From the NCBI GenBank assembly GCA_022822205.1, contig JAJECC010000065.1, forward strand, positions 1 through 39,197: DNA of 39,197 nucleotides, given 5' to 3'. A program made the position numbers and the translations under genes. Source of the stretch: Rhodospirillales bacterium (GTDB lineage Bacteria > Pseudomonadota > Alphaproteobacteria > Rhodospirillales > UBA2165). Positions within the stretch are counted from its first letter, which is position 1; every line of letters begins with the position of its first letter. Below are positions 1 to 8,560 of the stretch, piece after piece. Under the pieces are notes generated by a model. It was not told where the DNA came from. It did not search any database and saw only the letters and a list, made by a program, of their open reading frames with translations.

Positions 1-1227
1 CCACTCGTCGATCAAGGCTTGTTCGGCCGCCCACCGGTAGCTCCGGGGCCGCCACCATCTGAGCTTCGCCAGCAGCCAGACGCGGAAGAAACCGGAGACC
101 GTACTGGTTCTGATTTCCATTCCCCAATAGGTTCTGCCGAGACGCCCGGTCCGCTCCGCCCAGGCAAGAACCTTCTTCGCGAGGCCCGGCGGCAGCATAT
201 CGCACACTTCGCCGAAGCCGGGTTTGAAATACTCGGTCACCTTGACCGGATCGGCCGGGCCGGCGCCCGTCTCGCCCAGAATGCGCGCATACCGCTCGGC
301 CCGGGTCTTGGCTTGGGCGACGCGGATGATGTCCTCGAAGGTCATCCGCACCGCCAGATGGCGGGCAACCTCGCGGCAAAGCCCGGGGTCCGAAGTCCGG
401 AAGGGCGCCAGGCGGTCGAGATACCGGCGGGCGTAGCCGATATCCTGATAGTCCACAAGCCGGCGCAGGGCGTGGCCCAGAACGGCGTGCGCTTCGGCGG
501 GGAATGCGGCTTGCGCCTGGCTCTCGAGACCGGCCAACGGCACGGCCCGGTCGGCGCGCTTGGCCGCTTCCTCGAGGACCGGTTCGGCGCCGGATTTCGC
601 AAGCCGGAGGCCCGCATCGAAGCCCGCGAGGTTGGAGGCGACGGCCTTGCCTTCCGCCTTGATTCCATCGCTGAAGTCCTCTTCGGAGATACCGAGCAGG
701 TTCGTGGCGGCGATCGCGCCCAGCATGACCGAGTTGATGACCGCACCCGCCTCCTGGGACGCGTCCATGGCGTCGAACAGGATGGCTTCCCTGGCGTTCT
801 TCTTGAGCGACGCCAGCATCTTTTCGCCGTCGAGGCGGCCGTCACCCATGCCCATCTTCTCGAGGGTCAGAAACACGCGGTGGGTGGAGGCGATGAGCGT
901 CGTCCGGTCCGAAGTGATGTATCCGCTGGACAACGCCCGCGCCGCCTCGGCCAGCTCCGTCGCGATCATCAGGTCGACCTCGCCCGGAACCGGATTCAGG
1001 GAGAAGACCGGCCGCGGGGCGCCGGCGGGCGATGCTTCCGGCAACAGCTCGATGTAGTAGGTCGTCGCGCCGGTCCGCTGAGCGACGCCGGGGACCGACG
1101 TCGCCTGCACCGGAAAGCCCTTGGCGATGGCGGCATTGACGACCCAGTTCATCAGGACGCCGCCGCCTTCCCCGCCCATGGCGGCGATCAGCAGCGTGAC
1201 CGGCTTCTTGGTTCCGGCGTCAGGCAT
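1..1227 (-). CDS. iorB: Indolepyruvate:ferredoxin oxidoreductase beta subunit family (partial, 3' end outside window)
   Basis: I read this by hand on the minus strand from an ATG whose first base is 1227. The frame stays open to the window edge, giving 409 residues without a stop, so the C-terminus is missing. The N-terminus has the pyruvate/ketoisovalerate oxidoreductase gamma-domain signature: GGEGGG at about residues 19-24 and a SVPGVAQRTGAT segment at about 44-55. In this family the subunit pairs with IorA to oxidise aryl- or acyl-pyruvates to acyl-CoA with ferredoxin as acceptor. The part after about residue 200 is longer than the compact archaeal IorB (about 200 aa) and fits the extended bacterial form. 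The ATG overlaps the iorA stop (stop bases 1220-1222), which indicates translational coupling. Family is confident; the substrate could be any 2-oxoacid. Confidence 0.85.
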   Translation of the reverse strand, partial: MPDAGTKKPVTLLIAAMGGEGGGVLMNWVVNAAIAKGFPVQATSVPGVAQRTGATTYYIELLPEASPAGAPRPVFSLNPVPGEVDLMIATELAEAARALSSGYITSDRTTLIASTHRVFLTLEKMGMGDGRLDGEKMLASLKKNAREAILFDAMDASQEAGAVINSVMLGAIAATNLLGISEEDFSDGIKAEGKAVASNLAGFDAGLRLAKSGAEPVLEEAAKRADRAVPLAGLESQAQAAFPAEAHAVLGHALRRLVDYQDIGYARRYLDRLAPFRTSDPGLCREVARHLAVRMTFEDIIRVAQAKTRAERYARILGETGAGPADPVKVTEYFKPGFGEVCDMLPPGLAKKVLAWAERTGRLGRTYWGMEIRTSTVSGFFRVWLLAKLRWWRPRSYRWAAEQALIDEW

Positions 1228-3358
1228 GGGCTTCCCCGCTGCCCGCCATCCATCCGATTACCCTCCGGCGGACATTGTGGACCAGCTTTTCCAGGGCGGA
1301 CGCGTTCTGCACTTTTTCCGCCCGGTAGAAGGACGGGCACAGAACGGCCGCGTGGGCCACTTCGCCGCAAAGACCGCAGCCGACGCAGGACGGGATCACG
1401 GTTGCGACCGGATCGGTCCTGAGCGGATCGGGACTGGGCTTGATGGTCAGGGACGGACATCCGCTGAGGCGCATGCACGAGTGGTCGCCGGTGCATATTT
1501 CGTCGTCGACCCCGTAGCGGGGCGTTTCGACGCGGCGTCCGGCCTCCAGCAGTTTCGCGTTCTCGGCCTTCAGCCGGCGCTGACGGGCCAGCATGCACTC
1601 ACCGTCGGCAATGACGACCTTCAGTCCGCCCTCCTTGGTGGTCATCGCCTCGCGCAGCGTATCGACCATCACATCGACGCTGTAGGTGCGGACGGTCCGC
1701 AGCCATTTGACGCCGACGGAGCGCAACGTCCGTTCGATCTCGCTGGTCTGTTCCGTATGGCTGGGCGATCCGGCGGACGACGGAATCCATTGCTGGCCGG
1801 TGGCCGACGAATAGCCGTTTTGCATGATCACCAGGACGGAATCGGTGTCGTTGAACAGGCTCGAGAGGACGCCCGTCTGCAACCCGTTGTGCCAAAAGCC
1901 GCCGTCCCCCATGACGCTGATGGTACGCTTCTTCTGCAGCGGCACGACGCCGGCCGTGCTCGCCAGGCTCATCCCGTAGCCGAGAATGGAATTTCCCATG
2001 CTGAACGGCTCGAAAATGGCGAACGAATGGCAGCCTATATCGGTGGAAATGTGAACGTCGCCGATCTCTTCCTTCAACAGCTTGATCGCCGAGAACACCG
2101 GCCGCTCGGGACAGCCGGTGCAAAAGCCGGGCGGGCGGCCCGGGACCGCCACATCGGCGCCGTCCCTTCCGGTCCGGGTTGCATCTTCCAGCTTGGCCGC
2201 GCGATCCCGAAGTAGCTCCAGGTTCACCCCATTCGGTTCCGAATCGCCGAAGAAATCGACCAGGCCCTTGAGGACCGCCTCGGCCGTATATTCGCCGGCC
2301 ATGGGCAGCACGTCCTTGCCGGCGATGCGGGTCTGAATATCGGCCTTGCGCAAAATCGTGTTGATTTGCTGCTCGATATATTCGGGATTGCCTTCCTCGA
2401 CCACCAGGACCGATTTTTTGCCGGCGCAGAATTCGCGAATCTGTCCTGGAACCAGCGGGTGGGTGACGTTGAGCACCAGCAATGGAATGTCGGTGTTGCC
2501 GAAATCGTCAGCCAGGCCCAGCGCCGCCAGACGCTTGACCACCGTATTGTAGAGCCCGCCCTGGAGAATGATTCCCACGTCCCCCCGCCGGCCGTCGACA
2601 TGTTCATTGAGATCGTTGTCGAGGATGAATTTCTCCGCCGCGGGCAGCCGGTCCTCGACCTTCTTTTTCTCCTGCACGAACGTAACCGGCGGGTGGGCAA
2701 GGCGGTCAAAATCGAAACCGGCGCTGTCGGACTTGCTATTGAGGCCCATGCGGGGCGCCTGATTGTCCTTGGCGTCGAATTCGCCGAACACGTGGCAGGC
2801 CCGGATGCGCAGTTCGAGGATCACCGGCGTGTTGGACGCTTCGGACAGCTGGAACCCCTTTTCCACCATGTTGACGATCGACGGCAGATTCGGGCGCGGA
2901 TCGAGCATCCACATGGAGCACTTCATCGCGAACGCGTGGGTGCGCTCCTGAATGACGCTCGCCCCTTCGCCGTAATCCTCTCCGGCGATGACCATCGCCC
3001 CGCCGGTGACGCCGGGCGACGCAAGATTGGATAGCGCGTCCGCCGCGACGTTGGTTCCGACGATCGACTTCCAGGTCACGGCGCCCCGGGCCGGATACAT
3101 GATGGAGGCGCCGAGCATGGCGGCCGCCGAGGCTTCGTTGGTGTTGGCCTGCACGTGCACGCCGAGGTCCGCCATCAGTTCCTTGGCCTGGACCAGAACG
3201 TCGATCAGATGGGAAACCGGCGCCCCCTGGTAGCCGCCGACATAGGAGACGCCCGACTGCAGCAGCGCCTTGGTGACCGCGAGAATGCCTTCGCCGCGGA
3301 AGACGTCGCCGTCTCCCAGCTTCAATTGCTCTATCTCTTTGGCGAACGATCGTTCCAT
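1220..3358 (-). CDS. iorA: Indolepyruvate:ferredoxin oxidoreductase alpha subunit (TPP and Fe-S)
   Basis: A 712-aa thiamine-diphosphate enzyme. The N-terminal POR-type domain covers about residues 20-200. A CTGCPER motif at 413-419 is typical of IorA. The TPP-binding GDGGFWHNG lies at 484-492. Two C-terminal ferredoxin clusters follow: C622/C628/C634 followed by Pro, and C658/C661/C664 with C674 followed by Pro. Length and order match IorA. It would oxidatively decarboxylate indolepyruvate or another arylpyruvate to the aryl-acetyl-CoA, reducing ferredoxin in the cytoplasm. The frame stays open far upstream, but that part is antisense to the aldehyde dehydrogenase. I chose ATG at 3358 because the IorA homology starts there; the ribosome site is weak. 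It is cotranscribed with iorB and probably shares the divergent control region at 3359-3502. Confidence 0.92.
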   Translation of the reverse strand: MERSFAKEIEQLKLGDGDVFRGEGILAVTKALLQSGVSYVGGYQGAPVSHLIDVLVQAKELMADLGVHVQANTNEASAAAMLGASIMYPARGAVTWKSIVGTNVAADALSNLASPGVTGGAMVIAGEDYGEGASVIQERTHAFAMKCSMWMLDPRPNLPSIVNMVEKGFQLSEASNTPVILELRIRACHVFGEFDAKDNQAPRMGLNSKSDSAGFDFDRLAHPPVTFVQEKKKVEDRLPAAEKFILDNDLNEHVDGRRGDVGIILQGGLYNTVVKRLAALGLADDFGNTDIPLLVLNVTHPLVPGQIREFCAGKKSVLVVEEGNPEYIEQQINTILRKADIQTRIAGKDVLPMAGEYTAEAVLKGLVDFFGDSEPNGVNLELLRDRAAKLEDATRTGRDGADVAVPGRPPGFCTGCPERPVFSAIKLLKEEIGDVHISTDIGCHSFAIFEPFSMGNSILGYGMSLASTAGVVPLQKKRTISVMGDGGFWHNGLQTGVLSSLFNDTDSVLVIMQNGYSSATGQQWIPSSAGSPSHTEQTSEIERTLRSVGVKWLRTVRTYSVDVMVDTLREAMTTKEGGLKVVIADGECMLARQRRLKAENAKLLEAGRRVETPRYGVDDEICTGDHSCMRLSGCPSLTIKPSPDPLRTDPVATVIPSCVGCGLCGEVAHAAVLCPSFYRAEKVQNASALEKLVHNVRRRVIGWMAGSGEAHA

Positions 3359-3450
3359 TGCCAACCATCCCGGCCTGCCCGGCCAAGGGCGAAAGTATAG
3401 CGATGGAACCGCCGGGGTCACGAACATTGCTCTTGACGTCCGGCCGGATT

Positions 3451-3468
3451 TATTTAACATGTTAAATA
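3451..3468. promoter_or_regulatory. Perfect 18-bp palindromic operator candidate between iorA and the aldehyde dehydrogenase
   Basis: TATTTAACATGTTAAATA is identical to its reverse complement over all 18 bases. It is strikingly AT-rich for this window. It sits in the divergent gap between iorA and the plus-strand dehydrogenase. A plus-strand promoter can be drawn as TTGACG (3433-3438), 16 bp, TAACAT (3455-3460), which would put the -10 box inside the palindrome. A TTAAC/GTTAA dyad is of the type bound by dimeric MarR- or GntR-family repressors. No such regulator gene is in the window. The dyad is seen directly; its role is inferred. Confidence 0.6.
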
Positions 3469-3502
3469 TATTTCGAAGATGCCGATTTGGGGAGGATTTC
3501 AC

Positions 3503-5038
3503 ATGCTCGACGATCCCAATACCGCTGACGAATTTGAAGCCAATTGCCGGGACGCGGAGAAATTTCTCGCCCGCTTCAGGGAAGAGACGCTGGGACACCA
3601 CATCGGCGGCAAGCCGGCCGGCGGCGGCGGCGGGACCTTCGAAAACCTGACCCCCATCGACAATTCGGCCATCAATACCGTCGCAGCGGGCACCGAATCC
3701 GACATCGACCGGGCGGCCCGCGCGGCCAGGGAAGCCTTCGCCGAATGGCGCGACCTGCCGGGCGCCCAACGCCGGAAGATGCTGCACGGATTGGCCGACG
3801 CGATCGAAGCCCGCGCCCGGGAGATCGCACTGGTCGAGAGCATGGATACGGGACAGCCGATCCGGTTCATGAGAGCCGCCGCCGTCCGGGGCGCCGAAAA
3901 CTACCGCTTCTTCGCCGACAAGGCGCCGGAGGCCACCGGCGGCGACGCCATGCCGGCCAAGGACCACATCAACTATTCGATCCGTCAGCCTATCGGTCCG
4001 GTCGGCGTGATTACACCGTGGAACACGCCGTTCATGCTGTCGACCTGGAAAATCGCCCCGGCGCTCGCCGCCGGCTGCACCGTGGTTCACAAGCCCGCCG
4101 AATGGAGCCCCCTGACCGCGACGCTGCTGGCCGAGATCACCGCCGAGGCCGGAATTCCCGGCGGCGTGGTCAATCTGGTTCACGGCCCCGGCGAAACGGC
4201 GGGCAAGGCGCTGACCGAGCATCCGGATATCAAGGCCATCGCATTCGTCGGCGAGTCCGCCACCGGCAGCGCCATCATGGCGCAGGGGGCGCCCACCCTG
4301 AAGCGGGTGCATTTCGAGCTCGGCGGCAAGAACCCGGTGATCGTGTTCGACGATTCCGACATGGACCGCGCCCTCGAGGCGGTGGCCTTCATGATCTACA
4401 GCCTCAACGGCGAACGCTGCACGTCGTCCAGCCGCCTCCTGGTCCAGCGCTCGATCCACGACGAGTTCGTCGACAGACTGGCCGGCAAGGTCGACTCCAT
4501 CCGGGTCGGCCATCCCCTGGACCCGACCACCGACATCGGCCCCCTCATACACCCGCGCCATTACGAGAAAGTGATGAGCTACTGGGATATCGCCAGGGGG
4601 GACGGCGCCGACATCAAGGCCGGCGGCGGCCGCGCCGATGTGAACGACGACGGCAACTGGGTTCAGCCCACCCTGTTTACCTCGGCCAGCAATACGATGC
4701 GGATCGCCCAGGAGGAAATCTTCGGGCCGGTGTTGACCGCCATTCCGTTCGACGACGAAGCGGATGCGCTCGCCATCGCCAACGATGTGGCGTACGGGCT
4801 TGCCGGCTATGTCTGGACCCGGGACGTGGGCCGCGCCCACCGCCTCGGGCGGAGCCTGGATGCGGGGATGATCTGGATAAACTCGGAGAACAACCGCCAT
4901 CTGCCGGCGCCGTTCGGCGGCATGAAGGCCAGCGGAATCGGCCGGGACGGCGGCGACTACTCCTTCGAGTTCTACATGGAGACCAAGAATATCTGCGTCG
5001 CCATGGACAGCCACAAGGTGCCCAGGATCGGCGCCTAA
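3503..5038 (+). CDS. NAD-dependent aldehyde dehydrogenase, hydroxymuconic-semialdehyde dehydrogenase (HpaE)-like
   Basis: A 511-aa member of the aldehyde dehydrogenase superfamily. Key residues are visible: N174 in TPWNTPF, E272 in FELGGK, and the nucleophile C306 in NGERCTSSSR. The NGERCT[AS]SSR context is typical of 5-carboxymethyl-2-hydroxymuconate semialdehyde dehydrogenase (HpaE) and related betaine/aromatic semialdehyde enzymes. It would oxidise a ring-cleavage semialdehyde to the acid with NAD. I chose ATG 3503 over the upstream 3479 because GGAGGA at 3491-3496 is correctly spaced. With LigAB and LigJ nearby it could act on the extradiol cleavage product, but that is inference. It is divergent from iorAB, and the shared palindrome suggests co-regulation. 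Family certain, substrate not. Confidence 0.88.
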   Translation: MLDDPNTADEFEANCRDAEKFLARFREETLGHHIGGKPAGGGGGTFENLTPIDNSAINTVAAGTESDIDRAARAAREAFAEWRDLPGAQRRKMLHGLADAIEARAREIALVESMDTGQPIRFMRAAAVRGAENYRFFADKAPEATGGDAMPAKDHINYSIRQPIGPVGVITPWNTPFMLSTWKIAPALAAGCTVVHKPAEWSPLTATLLAEITAEAGIPGGVVNLVHGPGETAGKALTEHPDIKAIAFVGESATGSAIMAQGAPTLKRVHFELGGKNPVIVFDDSDMDRALEAVAFMIYSLNGERCTSSSRLLVQRSIHDEFVDRLAGKVDSIRVGHPLDPTTDIGPLIHPRHYEKVMSYWDIARGDGADIKAGGGRADVNDDGNWVQPTLFTSASNTMRIAQEEIFGPVLTAIPFDDEADALAIANDVAYGLAGYVWTRDVGRAHRLGRSLDAGMIWINSENNRHLPAPFGGMKASGIGRDGGDYSFEFYMETKNICVAMDSHKVPRIGA

Positions 5039-5083
5039 GTTACTCGGCGCGTTTGTCGTGAGGTGCTGCGGCGTAAAATGATT

Positions 5084-5212
5084 GCGTCATGGCCGGGCCC
5101 GGACCCGGCCATCCACGTGTATCGCCGGTCGCCAGACGTGGATCACCGGCCTACGCCGTCCGAAAGTCGGCTTCGGCCGACTGAAGGCCGGGTCAAGCCC
5201 GGTGATGACGGC
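5084..5212. repeat. GC-rich interspersed hairpin repeat (alphaproteobacterial type)
   Basis: The gap between the convergent dehydrogenase and decarboxylase-like genes holds nested inverted repeats. Outer arms are CGTCAT (5085-5090) and ATGACG (5205-5210). Inner arms are ATCCACGT (5111-5118) and ACGTGGAT (5136-5143). A separate stem AGTCGGC/GCCGACT (5165-5171 and 5176-5182) closes a TTCG tetraloop. The wording resembles the 'GTCATGGCCGGG...CCCGGCCATCCACG' intergenic elements scattered through many alphaproteobacterial genomes. It may also serve as a bidirectional terminator. The rest of 5039-5304 shows no gene. Confidence 0.65.
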
Positions 5213-5304
5213 TTTTGTTTCCTCGCCCCCGTCAGGAGAGAAGGGAGAGTTTGAACCGCAAATCCGCAAAAACGGGAATCCCCCAATCGAGGCCGGACCC
5301 TGGT

Positions 5305-6027
5305 TTACTCGGCGACGCTCTCGTTCATCAGCAGCCGGCCGAAGCCCGGCATCGGATCGGTGATGCCGAGCTTGCGAAGGGCGTACCAATAGGTTGCCGC
5401 ATTCACAGTGACGACGGGGCGGCCGAGGCCGGCTTCGAGTTCTTCGATCATCCCGACCATGCCGAGCGCGCCGCCCACATGGAGGAATGCGTCGACATCG
5501 TCGTGATCGATGCGTTTGAAGGCATCGAGGATACGGTCGACGGTCACCTTGATGATGTCGATGGATTCCTCGACCTCCAGCCATGTTGCATGGGGCGCTT
5601 CGAACCCGAAGCGGCCGTAATATTCCTGGACGCTCCTGGAGTATTCCTCGGACATGGGCGACAGCACCCCGATCCGCCTGGCGCCCAGGGTCCTGAGCCC
5701 GGCGACGCAGGCGTCGGTCGCGGTGACGAAAGGCACGCCATCGACCCGTTCGGCGATCTCCTCCCGGTAGCGGGCCTGGCGTTCGGGCGACCAGAGGCGC
5801 ATCTCGATGGAGTTGCCGGTGATGATCATGTCGGGATAACAGCCGAGCGCCGCGGGCAGCGCGTCCAGAACCGCTTCGGCGACCTTGTCGTGGACCGAGA
5901 TGTCGAAGCGGTACATCTGATTGTTGATGCCGTCGGGCCGCATGCTTTCGTATTCCGGCTGCATGTTGGCGTTTTGCGCCGGGATCATTACGGCAACGAC
6001 ACCGCGGGGGCCAAATCGGTCGGGCAT
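5305..6027 (-). CDS. Arylmalonate decarboxylase / maleate isomerase superfamily protein lacking both catalytic cysteines
   Basis: A 240-aa protein of the Asp/Glu racemase superfamily. The C-terminal half, ending PGFGRLLMNES (227-237), and the TATDACVAGLRTLG segment (102-115) align by eye with bacterial arylmalonate decarboxylase and maleate cis-trans isomerase. Those enzymes use one or two cysteines. Arylmalonate decarboxylase has Gly at the first site and Cys188 at the second; isomerases and racemases have both. Here the first site is G71 (TGNS) and the second reads HVGGALG, with V184 where Cys188 is expected. The usual thiol chemistry therefore cannot be assigned. The residue alignment is from memory. 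Possible roles are a cysteine-free decarboxylase, a hydrolase, or a protein that has lost activity. It is transcribed away from the VOC-aldolase-ligJ operon. Confidence 0.8.
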   Translation of the reverse strand: MPDRFGPRGVVAVMIPAQNANMQPEYESMRPDGINNQMYRFDISVHDKVAEAVLDALPAALGCYPDMIITGNSIEMRLWSPERQARYREEIAERVDGVPFVTATDACVAGLRTLGARRIGVLSPMSEEYSRSVQEYYGRFGFEAPHATWLEVEESIDIIKVTVDRILDAFKRIDHDDVDAFLHVGGALGMVGMIEELEAGLGRPVVTVNAATYWYALRKLGITDPMPGFGRLLMNESVAE

Positions 6028-6179
6028 GGGGTCCTCCGGAGAAATCCTCGGCCGAGGGGGTAGCGCTCCGCCGCCGGAGCGGCAAGAAAATTGTAACGCC
6101 CGGGGCGGTGCGCTCTATTGACAGAGGCCCGCGCCGAGGTCTCTGATTCCAGGCGAACCAATCAATCGAAGAGGCGATC

Positions 6180-6608
6180 ATGTCCAGCGACGTCCCCAGT
6201 ACTCTCTCGCACGTTTCCCTCGGCACCAACGATTTCGACAGGGCCGCCGCGTTCTACGACCGGGTGATGCCGGCCATAGGGGTCAAACGGATCATGGAAC
6301 ATCCGGGCGCCGTGGCGTACGGCAAGCATTTTCCCGAATTCTGGGTCCAGACGCCGTTTGACGGCAAGACGGCCACCACCGGCAACGGTGTCCACGTCGC
6401 GTTCCTTACCTGGTCCCGCGAGGAGGTTGACGCCTTCTACGCCGCGGCAATGGAGGCCGGCGCCACCGACGACGGCCCGCCGGGCATACGGGCGGAATAC
6501 AACCCGGGGTACTACGCCTGCTTTGTCCGGGACCCGGACGGCAACAAGATCGAGGCCATGTTTATTGACACCGAACTGGCCGAACGGAAAACCGCAACCG
6601 TAAACTGA
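6180..6608 (+). CDS. VOC-family metalloprotein (glyoxalase/extradiol dioxygenase fold)
   Basis: A 142-aa single-domain vicinal-oxygen-chelate protein. The fold's usual metal ligands are visible: H11 (LSHVSLG), H72 (GVHVAF) and E125 (NKIEAMF), with the terminal FVRDPDGNKIE signature. Members this size include glyoxalase I-like lyases, bleomycin- or fosfomycin-resistance proteins and small isomerases, so the reaction cannot be read from sequence. It is first gene of an apparent operon with the aldolase (34-bp gap) and ligJ. TTGACA at 6118-6123 is a possible -35 box, but no good -10 follows. The context suggests handling of a ring-cleavage intermediate. Confidence 0.85.
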   Translation: MSSDVPSTLSHVSLGTNDFDRAAAFYDRVMPAIGVKRIMEHPGAVAYGKHFPEFWVQTPFDGKTATTGNGVHVAFLTWSREEVDAFYAAAMEAGATDDGPPGIRAEYNPGYYACFVRDPDGNKIEAMFIDTELAERKTATVN

Positions 6609-6642
6609 AGCCGGGCACGACCGGAAAACCTGGGGGGCAACA

Positions 6643-7506
6643 ATGGCTGACATTCCGCGACTAAATAAGGTCATCGGCGTCCTGGAGAGCGGCGGCATCG
6701 CCTTTTCGGCGTTCGTACCGGCCACGACCCAGTCGGCGGTGCAGTTCGCTCAGACCAGATACGACGGCATTGTCCTGGAGATGGAACACCTGCCGTGGGA
6801 CGGCCCGACGCTCCGGGATTGCCTCCAGTACATGCTGCTTCGCGGGCCCATCGTCGCCGGCGGCACCCTCGCGCCCAATGTCGTTCCATTTGTCCGGGTT
6901 CCCGTCAACGGCGTCGAAATGGCCCAATGGCACGCCAAGCAGGCTTTGGACATGGGCTGTTACGGCGTCGTCTGGCCGCACATCAGCACCGTCGACGAGG
7001 CGTACAATGCCGTCGCCGCCTGCCGCTATCCAAGGCTGCCCGACAAGCCCAACTATGAGCCTCGCGGCATTCGCGGCGACGGGCCGGCCGGCGCGACCCG
7101 CTACTGGGGAATTTCCCAGCAGGAGTATTACGCCCGCGCCGATGTCTGGCCGCTGGACCCCAACGGCGAGATTTTCGTCATTATCCAGATCGAGGATCAG
7201 GAAGGCCTCGGGAATTTGCCCGACATGCTGAAGAACGTCCCGGGCATCGGCGCCGTCCTGATCGGTGAAGGCGACTTCGGCCAGGAACTCGGCTTCCCCC
7301 GCCAGTACGATCATCCGCTGTTGCTCGAAGCCATCGACGAGCTTGTCGCGGTGTGCAGGGAACACGGCGTGATCGCGGGCCATCCCCATGCCAATGCGGG
7401 CAACATGCAGGCGCTGGTCGATCAAGGGTTCAGGTTCCTGATGACCGGCCCGGCGGTCAGCTACCCGGGCCTGGAAAAAGGCCTCGAGGTTGCCGGCCGG
7501 AATTAG
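6643..7506 (+). CDS. HpcH/HpaI-family aldolase
   Basis: A 287-aa class II, metal-dependent pyruvate aldolase. Residues conserved in HpaI are visible: LEMEH at 45-49, R85 in FVRVP, the QIE motif (Q182, E184) and GEGDFG with D211. Family members split 4-hydroxy-2-oxo acids such as 2,4-dihydroxyhept-2-ene-1,7-dioate into pyruvate or oxaloacetate plus an aldehyde. Here it directly precedes a 4-oxalomesaconate hydratase, whose product (4-carboxy-4-hydroxy-2-oxoadipate) is a possible substrate. It could therefore stand in for the usual LigK/GalC-type aldolase; that is inference. A run of G (TGGGGGG) about 6 bases before the ATG serves as ribosome site. Confidence 0.88.
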   Translation: MADIPRLNKVIGVLESGGIAFSAFVPATTQSAVQFAQTRYDGIVLEMEHLPWDGPTLRDCLQYMLLRGPIVAGGTLAPNVVPFVRVPVNGVEMAQWHAKQALDMGCYGVVWPHISTVDEAYNAVAACRYPRLPDKPNYEPRGIRGDGPAGATRYWGISQQEYYARADVWPLDPNGEIFVIIQIEDQEGLGNLPDMLKNVPGIGAVLIGEGDFGQELGFPRQYDHPLLLEAIDELVAVCREHGVIAGHPHANAGNMQALVDQGFRFLMTGPAVSYPGLEKGLEVAGRN

Positions 7507-7525
7507 AGAAGCCAGGGAGAGAACG

Positions 7526-8536
7526 ATGATTATCGATTGCCACGGCCATTACACGACCGAGCCGCCGAAGATGAAGGAGTGGCGGGAAAACCAGCTCGCG
7601 GCCGTGGAGGACGGCGATTTCAAGCCGACGCGGGCGCTGCTTGAAATCCATGACGACGATATCCGGGACGGCATCGAAGGCAATCAGCGGAAGCTTCAAC
7701 AGGAACGGGGCACGGACCTGACCGTCTTCTCTCCCCGCGCCGTCGGCATGGGCCACCATCTGGGCACCGCCGAAACCAGTATGGAATGGACCCAGCTGTC
7801 AAACGACATGATCCGCCGGGTCTGCGACCTCTATCCGGACAGCTTCGCGCCCGTCTGCGCCCTGCCCCAATATCCGGGCGTCGAGCCCAAAAACTGCATT
7901 CCGGAACTGGAGCGGTGCGTCAACGAGATGGGATTTATCGGCTGCAACCTGAACCCGGACCCGTCGGGCGCCATGTGGTCGGACCCGCCGCTCACCGACA
8001 AGGACTGGTGGTATCCGCTGTACGAGAAAATGGCGGAACTGGACGTGCCGGCGATGATCCACGTCTCCGGGTCCTGCAATCCCAACTTCCATCATACCGG
8101 CGCCCATTACATTGCCGCCGACACCACGGCGTTCATGCAGCTCATTCTCGGCGACCTGTTCGCCGACTTCCCGACGCTCAAATTCATCATTCCCCACGGC
8201 GGCGGCGCGGTGCCGTTTCACTGGGGCCGGTACCGCGGCCTGGCGCAGGACATGGGCAAGCCGCTGCTGACGGACCACCTGCTCAACAATGTCTTTTTCG
8301 ACACCTGCGTCTATCACCAGGCCGGAATCGACTGCATGACCAAGGTGATTCCGACGGAGAACATCCTGTTCGCCTCCGAGATGGTCGGCGCGGTGCGCGG
8401 CGTCGACCCGGAAAGCGGTCACAATTACGACGACACCAAGCGCTACATCGACGCCACGCCCAACCTGGACGAAAGCCAGCGGGCGCAGGTCTTCGAAGGG
8501 AATGCGCGCCGGGTGTTCAGCCGGCTGAAGACATAG
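7526..8536 (+). CDS. ligJ: 4-oxalomesaconate hydratase (amidohydrolase family)
   Basis: A 336-aa metal-dependent hydrolase-fold protein that starts MIIDCHGHYTT, the characteristic start of LigJ-type 4-oxalomesaconate hydratase. Metal ligands are expected at H6 and H8. Internal SPRAVGMGHH, HVSGSCNPNFHHTGAHY and IPHGGGAVPFHWGR segments are as in LigJ. The enzyme adds water to 4-oxalomesaconate to give 4-carboxy-4-hydroxy-2-oxoadipate in protocatechuate 4,5-cleavage and gallate degradation. I start it at 7526 rather than 7490 because the family begins here and AGGGAGAG precedes it. It follows the aldolase by 19 bp. The distinction from other ACMSD-like amidohydrolases is well supported by the N-terminal and histidine-rich motifs. 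Confidence 0.88.
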   Translation: MIIDCHGHYTTEPPKMKEWRENQLAAVEDGDFKPTRALLEIHDDDIRDGIEGNQRKLQQERGTDLTVFSPRAVGMGHHLGTAETSMEWTQLSNDMIRRVCDLYPDSFAPVCALPQYPGVEPKNCIPELERCVNEMGFIGCNLNPDPSGAMWSDPPLTDKDWWYPLYEKMAELDVPAMIHVSGSCNPNFHHTGAHYIAADTTAFMQLILGDLFADFPTLKFIIPHGGGAVPFHWGRYRGLAQDMGKPLLTDHLLNNVFFDTCVYHQAGIDCMTKVIPTENILFASEMVGAVRGVDPESGHNYDDTKRYIDATPNLDESQRAQVFEGNARRVFSRLKT

Positions 8537-8560
8537 GTCTGTCGAATGCAGGAAAGTCCC

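Noticed and set aside
19..1422. 467-aa plus-strand open frame at the left edge
   Set aside because: It is antisense to the edge-truncated iorB frame, which carries clear oxidoreductase motifs.
3359..5014. A 1264-aa minus-strand reading frame covering iorA and the region antisense to the aldehyde dehydrogenase
   Set aside because: Only the part from 3358 downward is IorA-like. The upstream part is the reverse shadow of a clear dehydrogenase gene with low-complexity composition.
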